A stretch of DNA of 64,000 nucleotides from Actinomadura macra NBRC 14102 (lineage in GTDB: Bacteria; Actinomycetota; Actinomycetes; Streptosporangiales; Streptosporangiaceae), in NCBI RefSeq assembly GCF_001552215.1, contig NZ_BCQT01000026.1, positions 124,001 to 188,000 on the forward strand, in the 5' to 3' direction. The stretch's first letter is position 1. Each line of letters begins with the position of its first letter. Shown here in pieces: positions 24,265 to 31,267 of this stretch. Below the pieces are notes generated by a model, which did not search any database, was not told the DNA's origin, and saw only the letters and a program-made list of their open reading frames with translations. The position numbers and the translations under genes are program-made.

Positions 24265-25965
24265 ATGGCGGGGATACGGGCGCCCGGCGACCGGGCGGCG
24301 ACCAGCGGACGAAGGCGACCGACGGCCGTGGACGCCGCCTCCCGGGCGCTGGACGAGCGGTTCGGCACGTCCGGCTTCGCCCGCAAGGCCCTGCGCAAGG
24401 CGTTCCCGGACCAGTGGAGCTTCCTGGTCGGGGAGATCGCGATGTACTCCTTCGTGATCATTCTGCTGACCGGGGTGTACCTCACACTGTTCTTCAAGCC
24501 CAGCATGCACGAGGTCGTCTACAACGGCTCCTACACCAAGCTGCGCGGGGTGGAGATGAGCGAGGCGTACGCCTCGTCTCTGAAGATCAGCTTCGATGTG
24601 CGGGGCGGGCTGCTCGTTCGGCAGATCCACCACTGGTCGACGTTGATCTTCATGGGCGCGATCCTCGTCCACCTGCTGCGCAACTTCTTCAGCGGCGCGT
24701 TCCGCAAGCCGCGGGAGCTGAACTGGATCATCGGCGTCACCATGTTCATGCTCGTCATGGTGAACGGGCTGTTCGGCTACTCGCTGCCGGACGACCTGCT
24801 GTCGGGCACCGGCATCCGCATCCTGGAAGGGGTGACGGCCTCGGTCCCGCTGGTCGGGTCCTATCTCGTGATGTTCCTGTTCGGCGGGGAGTTCCCGGGC
24901 ACCGACATCATCCCCCGCCTCTACATCGTCCACGTGCTGCTGATCCCGGGCCTGCTGGCGGCGTTGATCCCGCTGCACGCGATCGTCCTGACGTGGCGGC
25001 AGACGCACACGCAGTTCCCCGGCAAGGGCAGCTCGAACACCACCGTCCGCGGCTACCCGTTCTTCCCGGTGTTCGTGGCCAAGACCTCGGCGCTGTTCCT
25101 GTGGGTGCTCGGCGTCACGACGCTGCTGGCGGCCTTCGTCCAGATCAACCCGATCTGGCTGTTCGGCCCGTACGATCCCGGTGCCATCAGCTCGGGCTCG
25201 CAGCCGGACTGGTACATGGGCTGGCTGGAGGGCGCGCTGCGGATCATGCCGGCCTGGGAGGTCACGGCGTGGGGCCACACCGTGACGATGAGCGTCGTCG
25301 TGCCGGCACTGGTCGTCCCCGGGATCCTGTTCACCGGGCTCGCCGTCTACCCGTTCCTGGAGCGCTGGGTGACCGGCGACCACCAGATCCACCATCTGCT
25401 CGACCGGCCCCGCGACGTCCCGGCGCGGACGGGGGTGGGCGTCGGCGGGATCGTCTTCTACGGAGTGCTGTGGGCGGCGGGCGGCAACGACGTCCTGGCG
25501 GCCAGGTTCCACGTCTCGCTGTTCTGGACGACGTGGTTCTTCCGCGGCGCCGTCGTCCTCGGGCCCGTCCTGGCCTACATCGTCGCCTACCGGATCTGCG
25601 TCGGCCTCCAGCGCCGTGACCTCGGCCTCGTCCAGCACGGGCTGGAGACGGGCGTCGTCCGCCAGTCCCCGGAAGGCGGGTTCAGCGAGGTGGAACGGCA
25701 CCTGCCCGCCGAGCGGATCGCCGCGATCACCGATCCGCGCCCGGCGCCCGCCGTCGACCTTGACGTGCCGCCCCCCGTCGAGGGGGTCGAGAGCCCCCGC
25801 GGGCGCAGCGCGCTCGGGCGGGTGCGCGCGGCCCTCAACCGCCGGTTCAGGGCGGACCTCGCCACCGTTCCCGACCGCCCCGCCGCCGCCCGGGAAGAGC
25901 TGGAAGAACAGGAGCGGCGACGGCTCACCAAGTCGGGGTCATCGTCGGGGTCATCGTCGGGGTAG
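24265..25965 (+). CDS. qcrB: orphan cytochrome bc1-type cytochrome b (QcrB paralogue)
   Basis: A 566-residue membrane protein of the menaquinol:cytochrome c reductase cytochrome b family. Two haem-ligand His pairs are visible, in RQIHHWSTLIFMGAILVHLL (near 121/135) and YIVHVLLIPGLLAALIPLHA (near 221/236), in two helices as in actinobacterial QcrB. PDWYMGWLEG replaces the classical PEWY of the quinol site, as in other actinobacteria. About nine membrane segments precede a hydrophilic tail (about 440-566) ending in a GSSSGSSSG repeat. ATG 24265 has AAGGGA 8 nt upstream. The usual qcrC and qcrA neighbours are absent, so this is probably a second copy outside the main respiratory cluster. Confidence 0.9.
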   Translation: MAGIRAPGDRAATSGRRRPTAVDAASRALDERFGTSGFARKALRKAFPDQWSFLVGEIAMYSFVIILLTGVYLTLFFKPSMHEVVYNGSYTKLRGVEMSEAYASSLKISFDVRGGLLVRQIHHWSTLIFMGAILVHLLRNFFSGAFRKPRELNWIIGVTMFMLVMVNGLFGYSLPDDLLSGTGIRILEGVTASVPLVGSYLVMFLFGGEFPGTDIIPRLYIVHVLLIPGLLAALIPLHAIVLTWRQTHTQFPGKGSSNTTVRGYPFFPVFVAKTSALFLWVLGVTTLLAAFVQINPIWLFGPYDPGAISSGSQPDWYMGWLEGALRIMPAWEVTAWGHTVTMSVVVPALVVPGILFTGLAVYPFLERWVTGDHQIHHLLDRPRDVPARTGVGVGGIVFYGVLWAAGGNDVLAARFHVSLFWTTWFFRGAVVLGPVLAYIVAYRICVGLQRRDLGLVQHGLETGVVRQSPEGGFSEVERHLPAERIAAITDPRPAPAVDLDVPPPVEGVESPRGRSALGRVRAALNRRFRADLATVPDRPAAAREELEEQERRRLTKSGSSSGSSSG

Positions 25966-25980
25966 ACCGCCTGTTTCACG

Positions 25981-26538
25981 TCAGCGCGCGAACAGGAGGT
26001 GGATGACCGGACGGGCGGCGGCCACGGGGTCGTCGCCCAGGTCTGCGGGCAGCGCGCCGCTCAGCCACAGGACGGCGAAGCCGTGCACGATGGACCAGGC
26101 GGCGATCGCGGCCGTCCGGTCGCCCTCCGGGACACTCGGCGAGACGTTCCGGACGCCCTTGGCGAGCACCGCGTCCGCGCGCCGCCGGGCGGCGTCCACC
26201 TCCGGGTCGTCCGCACGGTAGAGCTCGGGCCGGAACATCACCTCGAAGTGCGCGCGGTGGTCGACGGCGAAGCGGACATAGGCCAGCCCCACGTCGTGGA
26301 GGTCGTCGCCGGCCCGCTCCAGCGCGTCCGCGAACAGGGCGTATCCCTCGGCGGCCACGGCGGTCAGCACCCCGGCCTTGTCACCGAAGTGGTGGGCCGG
26401 TGCGGCGTGCGAGACACCGGCCCGGCGGGCCAGCCCGCGCAGGCTCCAGGCGGCCGTGCCGGACTCGGCGATCGCGTCCACCGCGGCCCGCATGATGACC
26501 CGGCGCAGGTCGCCGTGGTGGTAGTTCGGCTGCTCGAT
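25981..26538 (-). CDS. TetR/AcrR-family repressor, apparent ATC start codon
   Basis: A TetR repressor with a WHG-type ligand domain (185 residues from ATC 26538). The family motif NYHHGDLRRVIMRAAVDAI spans the start of helix 1, and the HTH continues SLRGLARRAGVSHAAPAHHF. The first ATG (26493) would delete NYHHGDLRR, and no ATG, GTG or TTG lies between it and the in-frame TAG upstream. A near-ideal AGGAGG lies 8 nt before ATC 26538, which would give (M)EQPNYHHGDL as in relatives. So a rare AUC start is likely, unless there is a base error. It is divergent from a small monooxygenase-like gene with two operators between. The end lies 15 bp beyond the convergent cytochrome b gene. Confidence 0.8.
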   Translation of the reverse strand: MEQPNYHHGDLRRVIMRAAVDAIAESGTAAWSLRGLARRAGVSHAAPAHHFGDKAGVLTAVAAEGYALFADALERAGDDLHDVGLAYVRFAVDHRAHFEVMFRPELYRADDPEVDAARRRADAVLAKGVRNVSPSVPEGDRTAAIAAWSIVHGFAVLWLSGALPADLGDDPVAAARPVIHLLFAR

Positions 26539-26578
26539 GTCGCTCGCCTCCTGGGTCGCCGGTTGCCCGCCACCCTAT

Positions 26579-26631
26579 CTTGTCATTGACAAGTTCGAGG
26601 TCGGCAAGGCAATCTAGTCAGTGACTAGATT
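26579..26631. promoter_or_regulatory. two TetR operators with shared core
   Basis: Site 1: CTTGTCA-t-TGACAAG (26579-26593), perfect. Site 2: AATCTAGTCA (26611-26620) and TGACTAGATT (26622-26631) around a central G, a perfect 10-bp dyad. Both share TnGTCAnTGACnA, and their centres are 35 bp apart. They lie between the divergent TetR gene and the small monooxygenase-like gene, so probably both genes are controlled by this repressor. Confidence 0.75.
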
Positions 26632-26651
26632 TGCTGAGGAGAGGACACGCC

Positions 26652-27050
26652 ATGCCGACGCTTCCGTGGATTCCGATGGAGAAGGCCGACCCCGGCACCA
26701 AGGTGCTGGTCATGGCCTCCCGCCTGGAGGTGCGCTCACTGCGCCACGTGCCGGGGTTCTTCCTCGCCTCGCTGGCACTCCTGCGCCAGGCCCGCCGGTC
26801 GGAGGGCGCCCACGGCTTCACGCTGAAGGCCCAGCTCCTCAAGCGCACGTTCTGGACGCTCTCCGCCTGGAGCGACCGCAAGGCCCTCCAGTCCTACGCC
26901 GCCGCCGAGCCGCACGCCTCCACCATGCGCCGCAAACGGGCGGTCATGCGCGACTCCACCTTCGTCTTCTGGGACGTACAGGGGGCGGACCTGCCCATCG
27001 ATTGGGCGGACGCGCGGCGACGCATCGCCGAGCACGCCCGTGACGCGTGA
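26652..27050 (+). CDS. small monooxygenase-like (dimeric alpha-beta barrel) protein
   Basis: A 132-residue soluble protein. The pattern KVLVMASRLEVRSLRHVPGF, LKAQLLKRTFWTLSAWSDRK, ALQSYAAAEPHASTMRRKR and STFVFWDVQGADLPIDW suits the antibiotic-biosynthesis-monooxygenase/DUF3291-like fold, with the AWSDRKALQSYAAAEPH block typical of these ferredoxin-like dimers. Whether it is an enzyme or a binding protein is unknown. ATG 26652 follows GAGGAGAGG. Site 2 of the TetR operators sits 20 bp before the start, so it is almost certainly the regulated target of the divergent repressor. Confidence 0.75.
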   Translation: MPTLPWIPMEKADPGTKVLVMASRLEVRSLRHVPGFFLASLALLRQARRSEGAHGFTLKAQLLKRTFWTLSAWSDRKALQSYAAAEPHASTMRRKRAVMRDSTFVFWDVQGADLPIDWADARRRIAEHARDA

Positions 27051-27080
27051 GCGTCGCGCATCGGCCGCGTCAGATCCGTC

Positions 27081-27785
27081 TCAGTCGCGGTCCCGGGCGA
27101 AGGCGCGCAGGCCGGGCAGGTCGACGACCGTGATCCTGCGCCAGCCGGTGCGGATCAGGCCGTCGCGACGCAACCCGTTCAGGGCGCGGGCGACGGTCTC
27201 GCGGGAGGCGTCCATCCAACTGCCCAGTTCCTCCTGCGACAGCGGCGGGCCGATGTCGATGCTGCCGTCCTGCGCGGGCGGGGTGTGCTGCGCCGACAGC
27301 TCGGCGAGGTCGGCGAGCAGCTGCGCGAGCCGCTGCGTGCCCCGGCTGGTGACATGCGCCTTCAGGCGCCGGTCCGAGTCGTCCAGCCGTTGCACGAAGG
27401 TGCCGGTGACCAGCATCCACACCTCGGGGTGGGCGTCCAGGAAGCCGGTGAAGCGGGCGGCGGGCACCACCAGGGCCCGGACGGGTGACAGCGCCGTCAC
27501 GGTGGCCGAGCGGGTGCGCCCGCCGAGCACCGCGCTCTCGGCCAGCAGGTCGCCGGGACCGCGGACGGCGAGCACCACGTTGTGGCCGTCCTCGGTCGCC
27601 GAGGTCACCTTCGCCCAGCCCCGCTCGATGATGATGACGTGGTCGGACTCGTCGCCCTGGTAGACCAGCGGCGCCTTCACCGGGAAATGGCGGGGGCGCG
27701 CGGCGGACCGCAGCGCGGCCTGCTGGACCCGGTCGAGCGCCGCCCAGAAACCCGGGCGCGGGGAGGACGGCGCGTACGGCGTCAA
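27081..27785 (-). CDS. Crp/Fnr-family transcription regulator
   Basis: A 234-residue regulator. The cyclic-nucleotide-binding-like beta barrel (about 28-145) includes FPVKAPLVYQGDESDHVIII, GHNVVLAVRGPGDLLAESAV and VTALSPVRALVVPAARF. A long helix then leads to a Crp-type winged HTH: LSQEELGSWMDASRETVARA and LNGLRRDGLIRTGWRRITVV. No Cys cluster of the FNR type is present. The start is TTG 27785 with GGAGG upstream; no ATG or GTG suits this frame. A 35-bp inverted repeat lies 20 bp before the start. The effector is unknown. Confidence 0.88.
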   Translation of the reverse strand: MTPYAPSSPRPGFWAALDRVQQAALRSAARPRHFPVKAPLVYQGDESDHVIIIERGWAKVTSATEDGHNVVLAVRGPGDLLAESAVLGGRTRSATVTALSPVRALVVPAARFTGFLDAHPEVWMLVTGTFVQRLDDSDRRLKAHVTSRGTQRLAQLLADLAELSAQHTPPAQDGSIDIGPPLSQEELGSWMDASRETVARALNGLRRDGLIRTGWRRITVVDLPGLRAFARDRD

Positions 27786-27804
27786 GGGGCCCCCTCCTCC
27801 TCGT

Positions 27805-27839
27805 CATGACCGGGTTACCCGAACGGTAAACCGGTCATG
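27805..27839. promoter_or_regulatory. 35-bp inverted repeat upstream of the Crp gene
   Basis: Arms CATGACCGGGTTACC (27805-27819) and GGTAAACCGGTCATG (27825-27839) pair at 14 of 15 positions around a 5-base centre. It is too long and too close to the start for a typical terminator and has no T-run. It may be the Crp-family protein's own operator (autoregulation), or a leader hairpin. Confidence 0.55.
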
Positions 27840-27961
27840 CCGACCAGGGGAAGGCGGTTGCCGGGTGGTCCCGGCCACGGCCGCGCCACCGCGTGGAATC
27901 TCGGTCCTCCTTACCAGTCGTCCTCCGCGGGCTTCCCGGATGCAGGATTCGGTCCACGGCG

Positions 27962-28924
27962 TCAGTCGGCCCTGTCGATCCCCGTGGCCGCGGCCCGGTA
28001 GGCGCTGGGCGTGACCCCGTAGGCGGCGCGAAACGCGCGGCTGAACGCGGCGGCATCGGGCAGTCCCCATCGGCAGGCGATGGCACCGATCCGCTGGGTG
28101 GCGAGGAACGGGTCGCGCAACTCCCGGCGGCAGTGCTCCAGGCGACGAGCGCGGATGTACCGGGCGACGGTGGTGCCCTGCGGCTGGAAGACCCGGTAGA
28201 GCTGACGGACGGAGATGTGATGAGCGGCGGCGATGGCGGCGGGCGTCAGCCCGGCGTCGTGCAGCCGCGTCTCGATCCAGTCCACGATGGCGCGGAGCAT
28301 CTCCGCGGCCTCCGGGGACGGGGCCGGCTCCGCGCCGAGCCATTCGCTCGCCGCGCCCGTCACCAGCTCGACGACCGCGCCGCCGAGGTGGTGGGCGTAC
28401 GGCTCGTCCGCCTCCCCGCCGTCCTCGGCGAGGGCCGCGAGCAGCGAGGTCACCAGCCGGCCGGTGCGGGCCCGCTCGGACAGCAGCGTGCCGCCGAGCT
28501 CGGCCAGCCGGTCCGCCGACAGCGGAACCGCCCGGTGCGGGATGACGACGGTGAAGATGTGATGGGCGTCGAAGGCGATCTCGACCGGGCGGGTGAGGTC
28601 GTAGAAGACCACGTCTCCCGGCCCGACCCGGACCTGCCGGTCGTTCTGCCGCAGGACACATGAGCCGCGCAGCACCAACCCGAGCTTGTAGCACTCGCGG
28701 GTGTCGTGATCGATCTGCCGGGCCGTGCGCCGCACCGCGTGCGCCGGGGCACGCACGTCGCTGGCCTCGATGGGGCCGAGCGCGCGGGCCACGAGCCGCG
28801 CGGCGAACGGACCACGGCCGGCCGGCTGCAGGTGGAAGGGACCGAAGGCACTGTTGATCAGGTGGCGCCAGTAGTCCGCCTGATCGGCGGCAGGGTGGTC
28901 CGAGGTGTTGACGAGCGTGGGCAT
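27962..28924 (-). CDS. AraC-family activator (AraC-binding-like domain)
   Basis: A 320-residue regulator of the NagC/FeaR-like AraC class. The N-terminal sensor (about 20-200) contains RQIDHDTRECYKLGLVLRGS and VGPGDVVFYDLTRPVEIAFD. The C-terminal double HTH (about 220-315) shows LTPAAIAAAHHISVRQLYRV, YIRARRLEHCRRELRD and WGLPDAAAFSRAFRAAYG with a final TPSAYR. ATG 28924 has GAGGGAG upstream. It is divergent from a secreted intradiol dioxygenase with 238 bp between, so it probably activates that gene in response to an aromatic compound (inference). Confidence 0.9.
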   Translation of the reverse strand: MPTLVNTSDHPAADQADYWRHLINSAFGPFHLQPAGRGPFAARLVARALGPIEASDVRAPAHAVRRTARQIDHDTRECYKLGLVLRGSCVLRQNDRQVRVGPGDVVFYDLTRPVEIAFDAHHIFTVVIPHRAVPLSADRLAELGGTLLSERARTGRLVTSLLAALAEDGGEADEPYAHHLGGAVVELVTGAASEWLGAEPAPSPEAAEMLRAIVDWIETRLHDAGLTPAAIAAAHHISVRQLYRVFQPQGTTVARYIRARRLEHCRRELRDPFLATQRIGAIACRWGLPDAAAFSRAFRAAYGVTPSAYRAAATGIDRAD

Positions 28925-29028
28925 TGCGCTCCCTCGCGCTGGATGGACAGTTCCCGGACGCCACATGCAAGGCTTCTACGTTGGGTCAAGAAGGTCAATG
29001 AGCGAGTCGGCACGACGATAGCGGGGGT

Positions 29029-29049
29029 CTTTGGCACACGCCGCCAAAG
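29029..29049. promoter_or_regulatory. dyad between AraC-type gene and dioxygenase
   Basis: CTTTGGC (29029-29035) and GCCAAAG (29043-29049) form a perfect 7-bp inverted repeat with a 7-base spacer. Nearby on the minus strand, TTGACC occurs twice 9 bp apart (28985-28999). TATACAT (29091-29097) is a likely -10 element for the dioxygenase. These are candidate activator sites. Confidence 0.45.
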
Positions 29050-29162
29050 TTGCGGCAGGCATGGCCAAGACCGTCCGTCCGCATGCGGCCTATACATAAC
29101 CCGACGAACGTCCTGGGTGCGCGCCCCCACACACCTCGAAGACCCGCCGAGAGGAACCCGCC

Positions 29163-29807
29163 ATGCCAGAGGACGAGCAGGAAACTAGCGGCATCAGCCG
29201 CAAGCACTTCATCGTCGCCGCAGGCGTCGGTGCGCTGGCCGTCCCGGCCGCGCTCTCCGCCGCCGCTCCCGCGCAGGCTCGGATGCAGCTCCCGAAGGGG
29301 CAGCTTCTGACGCCGACCCCGAAGTGCACCGACGGTGACAACGAGAGGACCCCTGCTCAGACGGAGGGGCCGTACTTCAAGCCCAACTCCCCCGAGCGGT
29401 CGGACCTGACCACGCCCGGTATGCCCGGCACCAAGCTCACGGTGAGCGGCGTCGTCTACTCGACGTCCTGCAAGCCGATCGCGAAGGCGCTGCTGGACTT
29501 CTGGCAGGCCGACAACGCTGGGAACTATGACAACACCGGGTTCACGTTGCGCGGTCACCTGTTCACCGACGACCAGGGTCGCTACAAGCTCACGACGATC
29601 GTGCCCGGCCTCTACCCCGGCCGCACCCGGCACATCCACGTGAAGCTTCAGGCGCCCAGCCGTCCGATCCTGACGACGCAGACGTACTTCCCGGGCGAAC
29701 CCCGCAACCAGACGGACACGATCTACGACGCCCGGTTGCTCATGAAGGTCACGAACACCCCCACCGGCCGCGACGCCGTGATGGACTTCGTGCTCAACGT
29801 TCCGTAA
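29163..29807 (+). CDS. exported intradiol ring-cleavage dioxygenase-like protein
   Basis: A 214-residue protein of the catechol/protocatechuate intradiol dioxygenase fold, preceded by a Tat-like signal (SRKHFIVAAGVGALAVPAAL, then AQA). Expected ferric ligands are present: Tyr in DNAGNYDNTGF, Tyr in VPGLYPGR and the pair in RHIHVKL. The N-terminal QTEGPYF and the beta-sandwich stretch LTVSGVVYSTSCKPIAKALL are also typical. Exported members are common in actinomycetes and may act on plant- or lignin-derived aromatics or quinones; the substrate is unknown. The ATG has GAGAGGAA upstream. Divergent from an AraC-type activator and followed by a strong terminator. Confidence 0.88.
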   Translation: MPEDEQETSGISRKHFIVAAGVGALAVPAALSAAAPAQARMQLPKGQLLTPTPKCTDGDNERTPAQTEGPYFKPNSPERSDLTTPGMPGTKLTVSGVVYSTSCKPIAKALLDFWQADNAGNYDNTGFTLRGHLFTDDQGRYKLTTIVPGLYPGRTRHIHVKLQAPSRPILTTQTYFPGEPRNQTDTIYDARLLMKVTNTPTGRDAVMDFVLNVP

Positions 29808-29828
29808 AGCAGCTCCCCCTGCGGAACC

Positions 29829-29867
29829 CCGTCCCCGCCAGGCCACCGCTGGGCCTGGTGGGGACGG
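29829..29867 (+). terminator. hairpin terminator after dioxygenase
   Basis: CCGTCCCCGCCAGGCC (29829-29844) pairs with GGCCTGGTGGGGACGG (29852-29867) at 15 of 16 positions with a 7-base loop. It starts 21 bp after the dioxygenase stop. Confidence 0.8.
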
Positions 29868-29947
29868 CTCGTGCCCGGACCTCCACGCGGACCGCGACCG
29901 AGACGTAACGCGAATCCCCCACGAAACGTCAAAGGAATGGATAGTCT

Positions 29948-29975
29948 CCCAACGATCACTCTTGTACGCGTTGGG
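29948..29975. promoter_or_regulatory. dyad upstream of DUF2637 gene
   Basis: CCCAACG (29948-29954) and CGTTGGG (29969-29975) form a perfect 7-bp inverted repeat 20 bp before the DUF2637 start. It may be an operator or a 5' leader hairpin. The stretch before it (29925-29948) is AT-richer and probably contains the promoter. Confidence 0.4.
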
Positions 29976-29995
29976 AAATCTGGAGCACACCCCGC

Positions 29996-31132
29996 ATGAG
30001 CGCTGCCAACCGGGCCCAGGCCATCACACGGTGGGGAGCCATCGCCTTCATGGCCGCCGCGGTCATGACCGCCACCGTGGGCGGCTTCGCCCAGTCCTAC
30101 GCCGGTCTCTATCACTGGGCCCTCGAACACGGGTTGCGAGGTTGGAAGGCCGACTCGTTCCCCCTGCTGGTGGACCTGTTCATCATCGTGGGCGAGCTCG
30201 GCCTGTTCCTGCTGGCCGTGGACGCCTTCGTGCTGCACCGCCGCCAGCTGCTGAGCTGGCTGGACTTCTTCCTCCCGCTGAGCATCGCCCTCGCTGGCTG
30301 GACGGCGAGCCTCATCTTCAACGTGGGCCACGTCGGACACCGGACGTTCTCCTATCAGGCGACGGCCGCCGTCCCGCCCATCGTGTCGATGCTCGGCCTG
30401 TTTGTCCTGCTGCGGACGCTGCACCGGTACGTGTCGCGGCAAGACGAGGACGAGGCGCCCAAGCAGCCCGAGCCGCAGCACCGGGCCATCGCCGGGCCGG
30501 TCACGCTTCAGCAGATCACGCTGATGCCGCTGCGCAACACCGGCCCGTTCCCGCAGATCCAGGTGCCCGGGCACTCCGGGAAGGCGATCGAGTCCGGGTC
30601 GTCGGACGCCGGGACCCCCGCGGAGGGCACGTCCGACACCGGTGACCGCGAGCCCGCCCCGGCCGCCGCGGCATCGGCCGCGGCATCGGCCGCCGCGTCG
30701 CCGGCACCCCCGGCGCCCGCACCTGAGCCGGTGCCCGAACCGGCGCCCGCCCCGGCACCCGAACCCGAGCTGGCCGTCGTCAGTGCCGCCACCCGCGGCA
30801 GCCTCAACGGCCACAGCACCTACGGCTCCGTCCAGGAAGACCTGGCGCCCGCGCAGAACAGCGAGAGCCTGCGCAGCCTGGTCATCGACGTTCTGGAACG
30901 CCGGCACGGCGACGTCGCGGCCACGCTCGCGGAGGTCCGCGCCGAGGGCTACGTCTGCGACGAGGCCGAGATCCAGCGGATCAGCGACAACCACTGGTTC
31001 CCATACGCGGTGTATCGGCTGCTGGCCAAGCACCACGGCGACGGCGATCTGGTGGCACAGGAACTGATCTCGCAGGGCATCCTGTTCGACCAGTCCGCGC
31101 TGGACGAGCTCGTCCGTTCCTGGCGCGTCTGA
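29996..31132 (+). CDS. DUF2637 membrane protein with long Ala/Pro linker
   Basis: A 378-residue protein. Residues 10-150 carry four membrane helices typical of DUF2637 (AITRWGAIAFMAAAVMTATV, FPLLVDLFIIVGELGLFLLA, WLDFFLPLSIALAGWTASLI, AVPPIVSMLGLFVLL). Residues 215-265 are an extended Ala/Pro/Glu-rich linker. Residues 285-378 form a soluble tail with repeated helix pairs (VLERRHGDVAATLAEVRAEG, LAKHHGDGDLVAQELISQG), both starting with an HGD motif. DUF2637 proteins are frequent in actinomycete integrative elements, where they are often called transfer-related, but no other element gene is nearby. The function is unknown. The ATG has only a weak ribosome-binding site (CTGGAG at 11 nt). Confidence 0.8.
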   Translation: MSAANRAQAITRWGAIAFMAAAVMTATVGGFAQSYAGLYHWALEHGLRGWKADSFPLLVDLFIIVGELGLFLLAVDAFVLHRRQLLSWLDFFLPLSIALAGWTASLIFNVGHVGHRTFSYQATAAVPPIVSMLGLFVLLRTLHRYVSRQDEDEAPKQPEPQHRAIAGPVTLQQITLMPLRNTGPFPQIQVPGHSGKAIESGSSDAGTPAEGTSDTGDREPAPAAAASAAASAAASPAPPAPAPEPVPEPAPAPAPEPELAVVSAATRGSLNGHSTYGSVQEDLAPAQNSESLRSLVIDVLERRHGDVAATLAEVRAEGYVCDEAEIQRISDNHWFPYAVYRLLAKHHGDGDLVAQELISQGILFDQSALDELVRSWRV

Positions 31133-31267
31133 CGGCCTCCGGCGGGAACGGCCCCTTCGGTGCGTCCGATCCGTGCTGAAGTGCGGCCGTTATCCGCCGT
31201 ATCGCGGTGATCACGCTCCGCCCGTGCGACGCTGGGCACGTCCGCACCAGCGATGCCGGGAGAGCGA

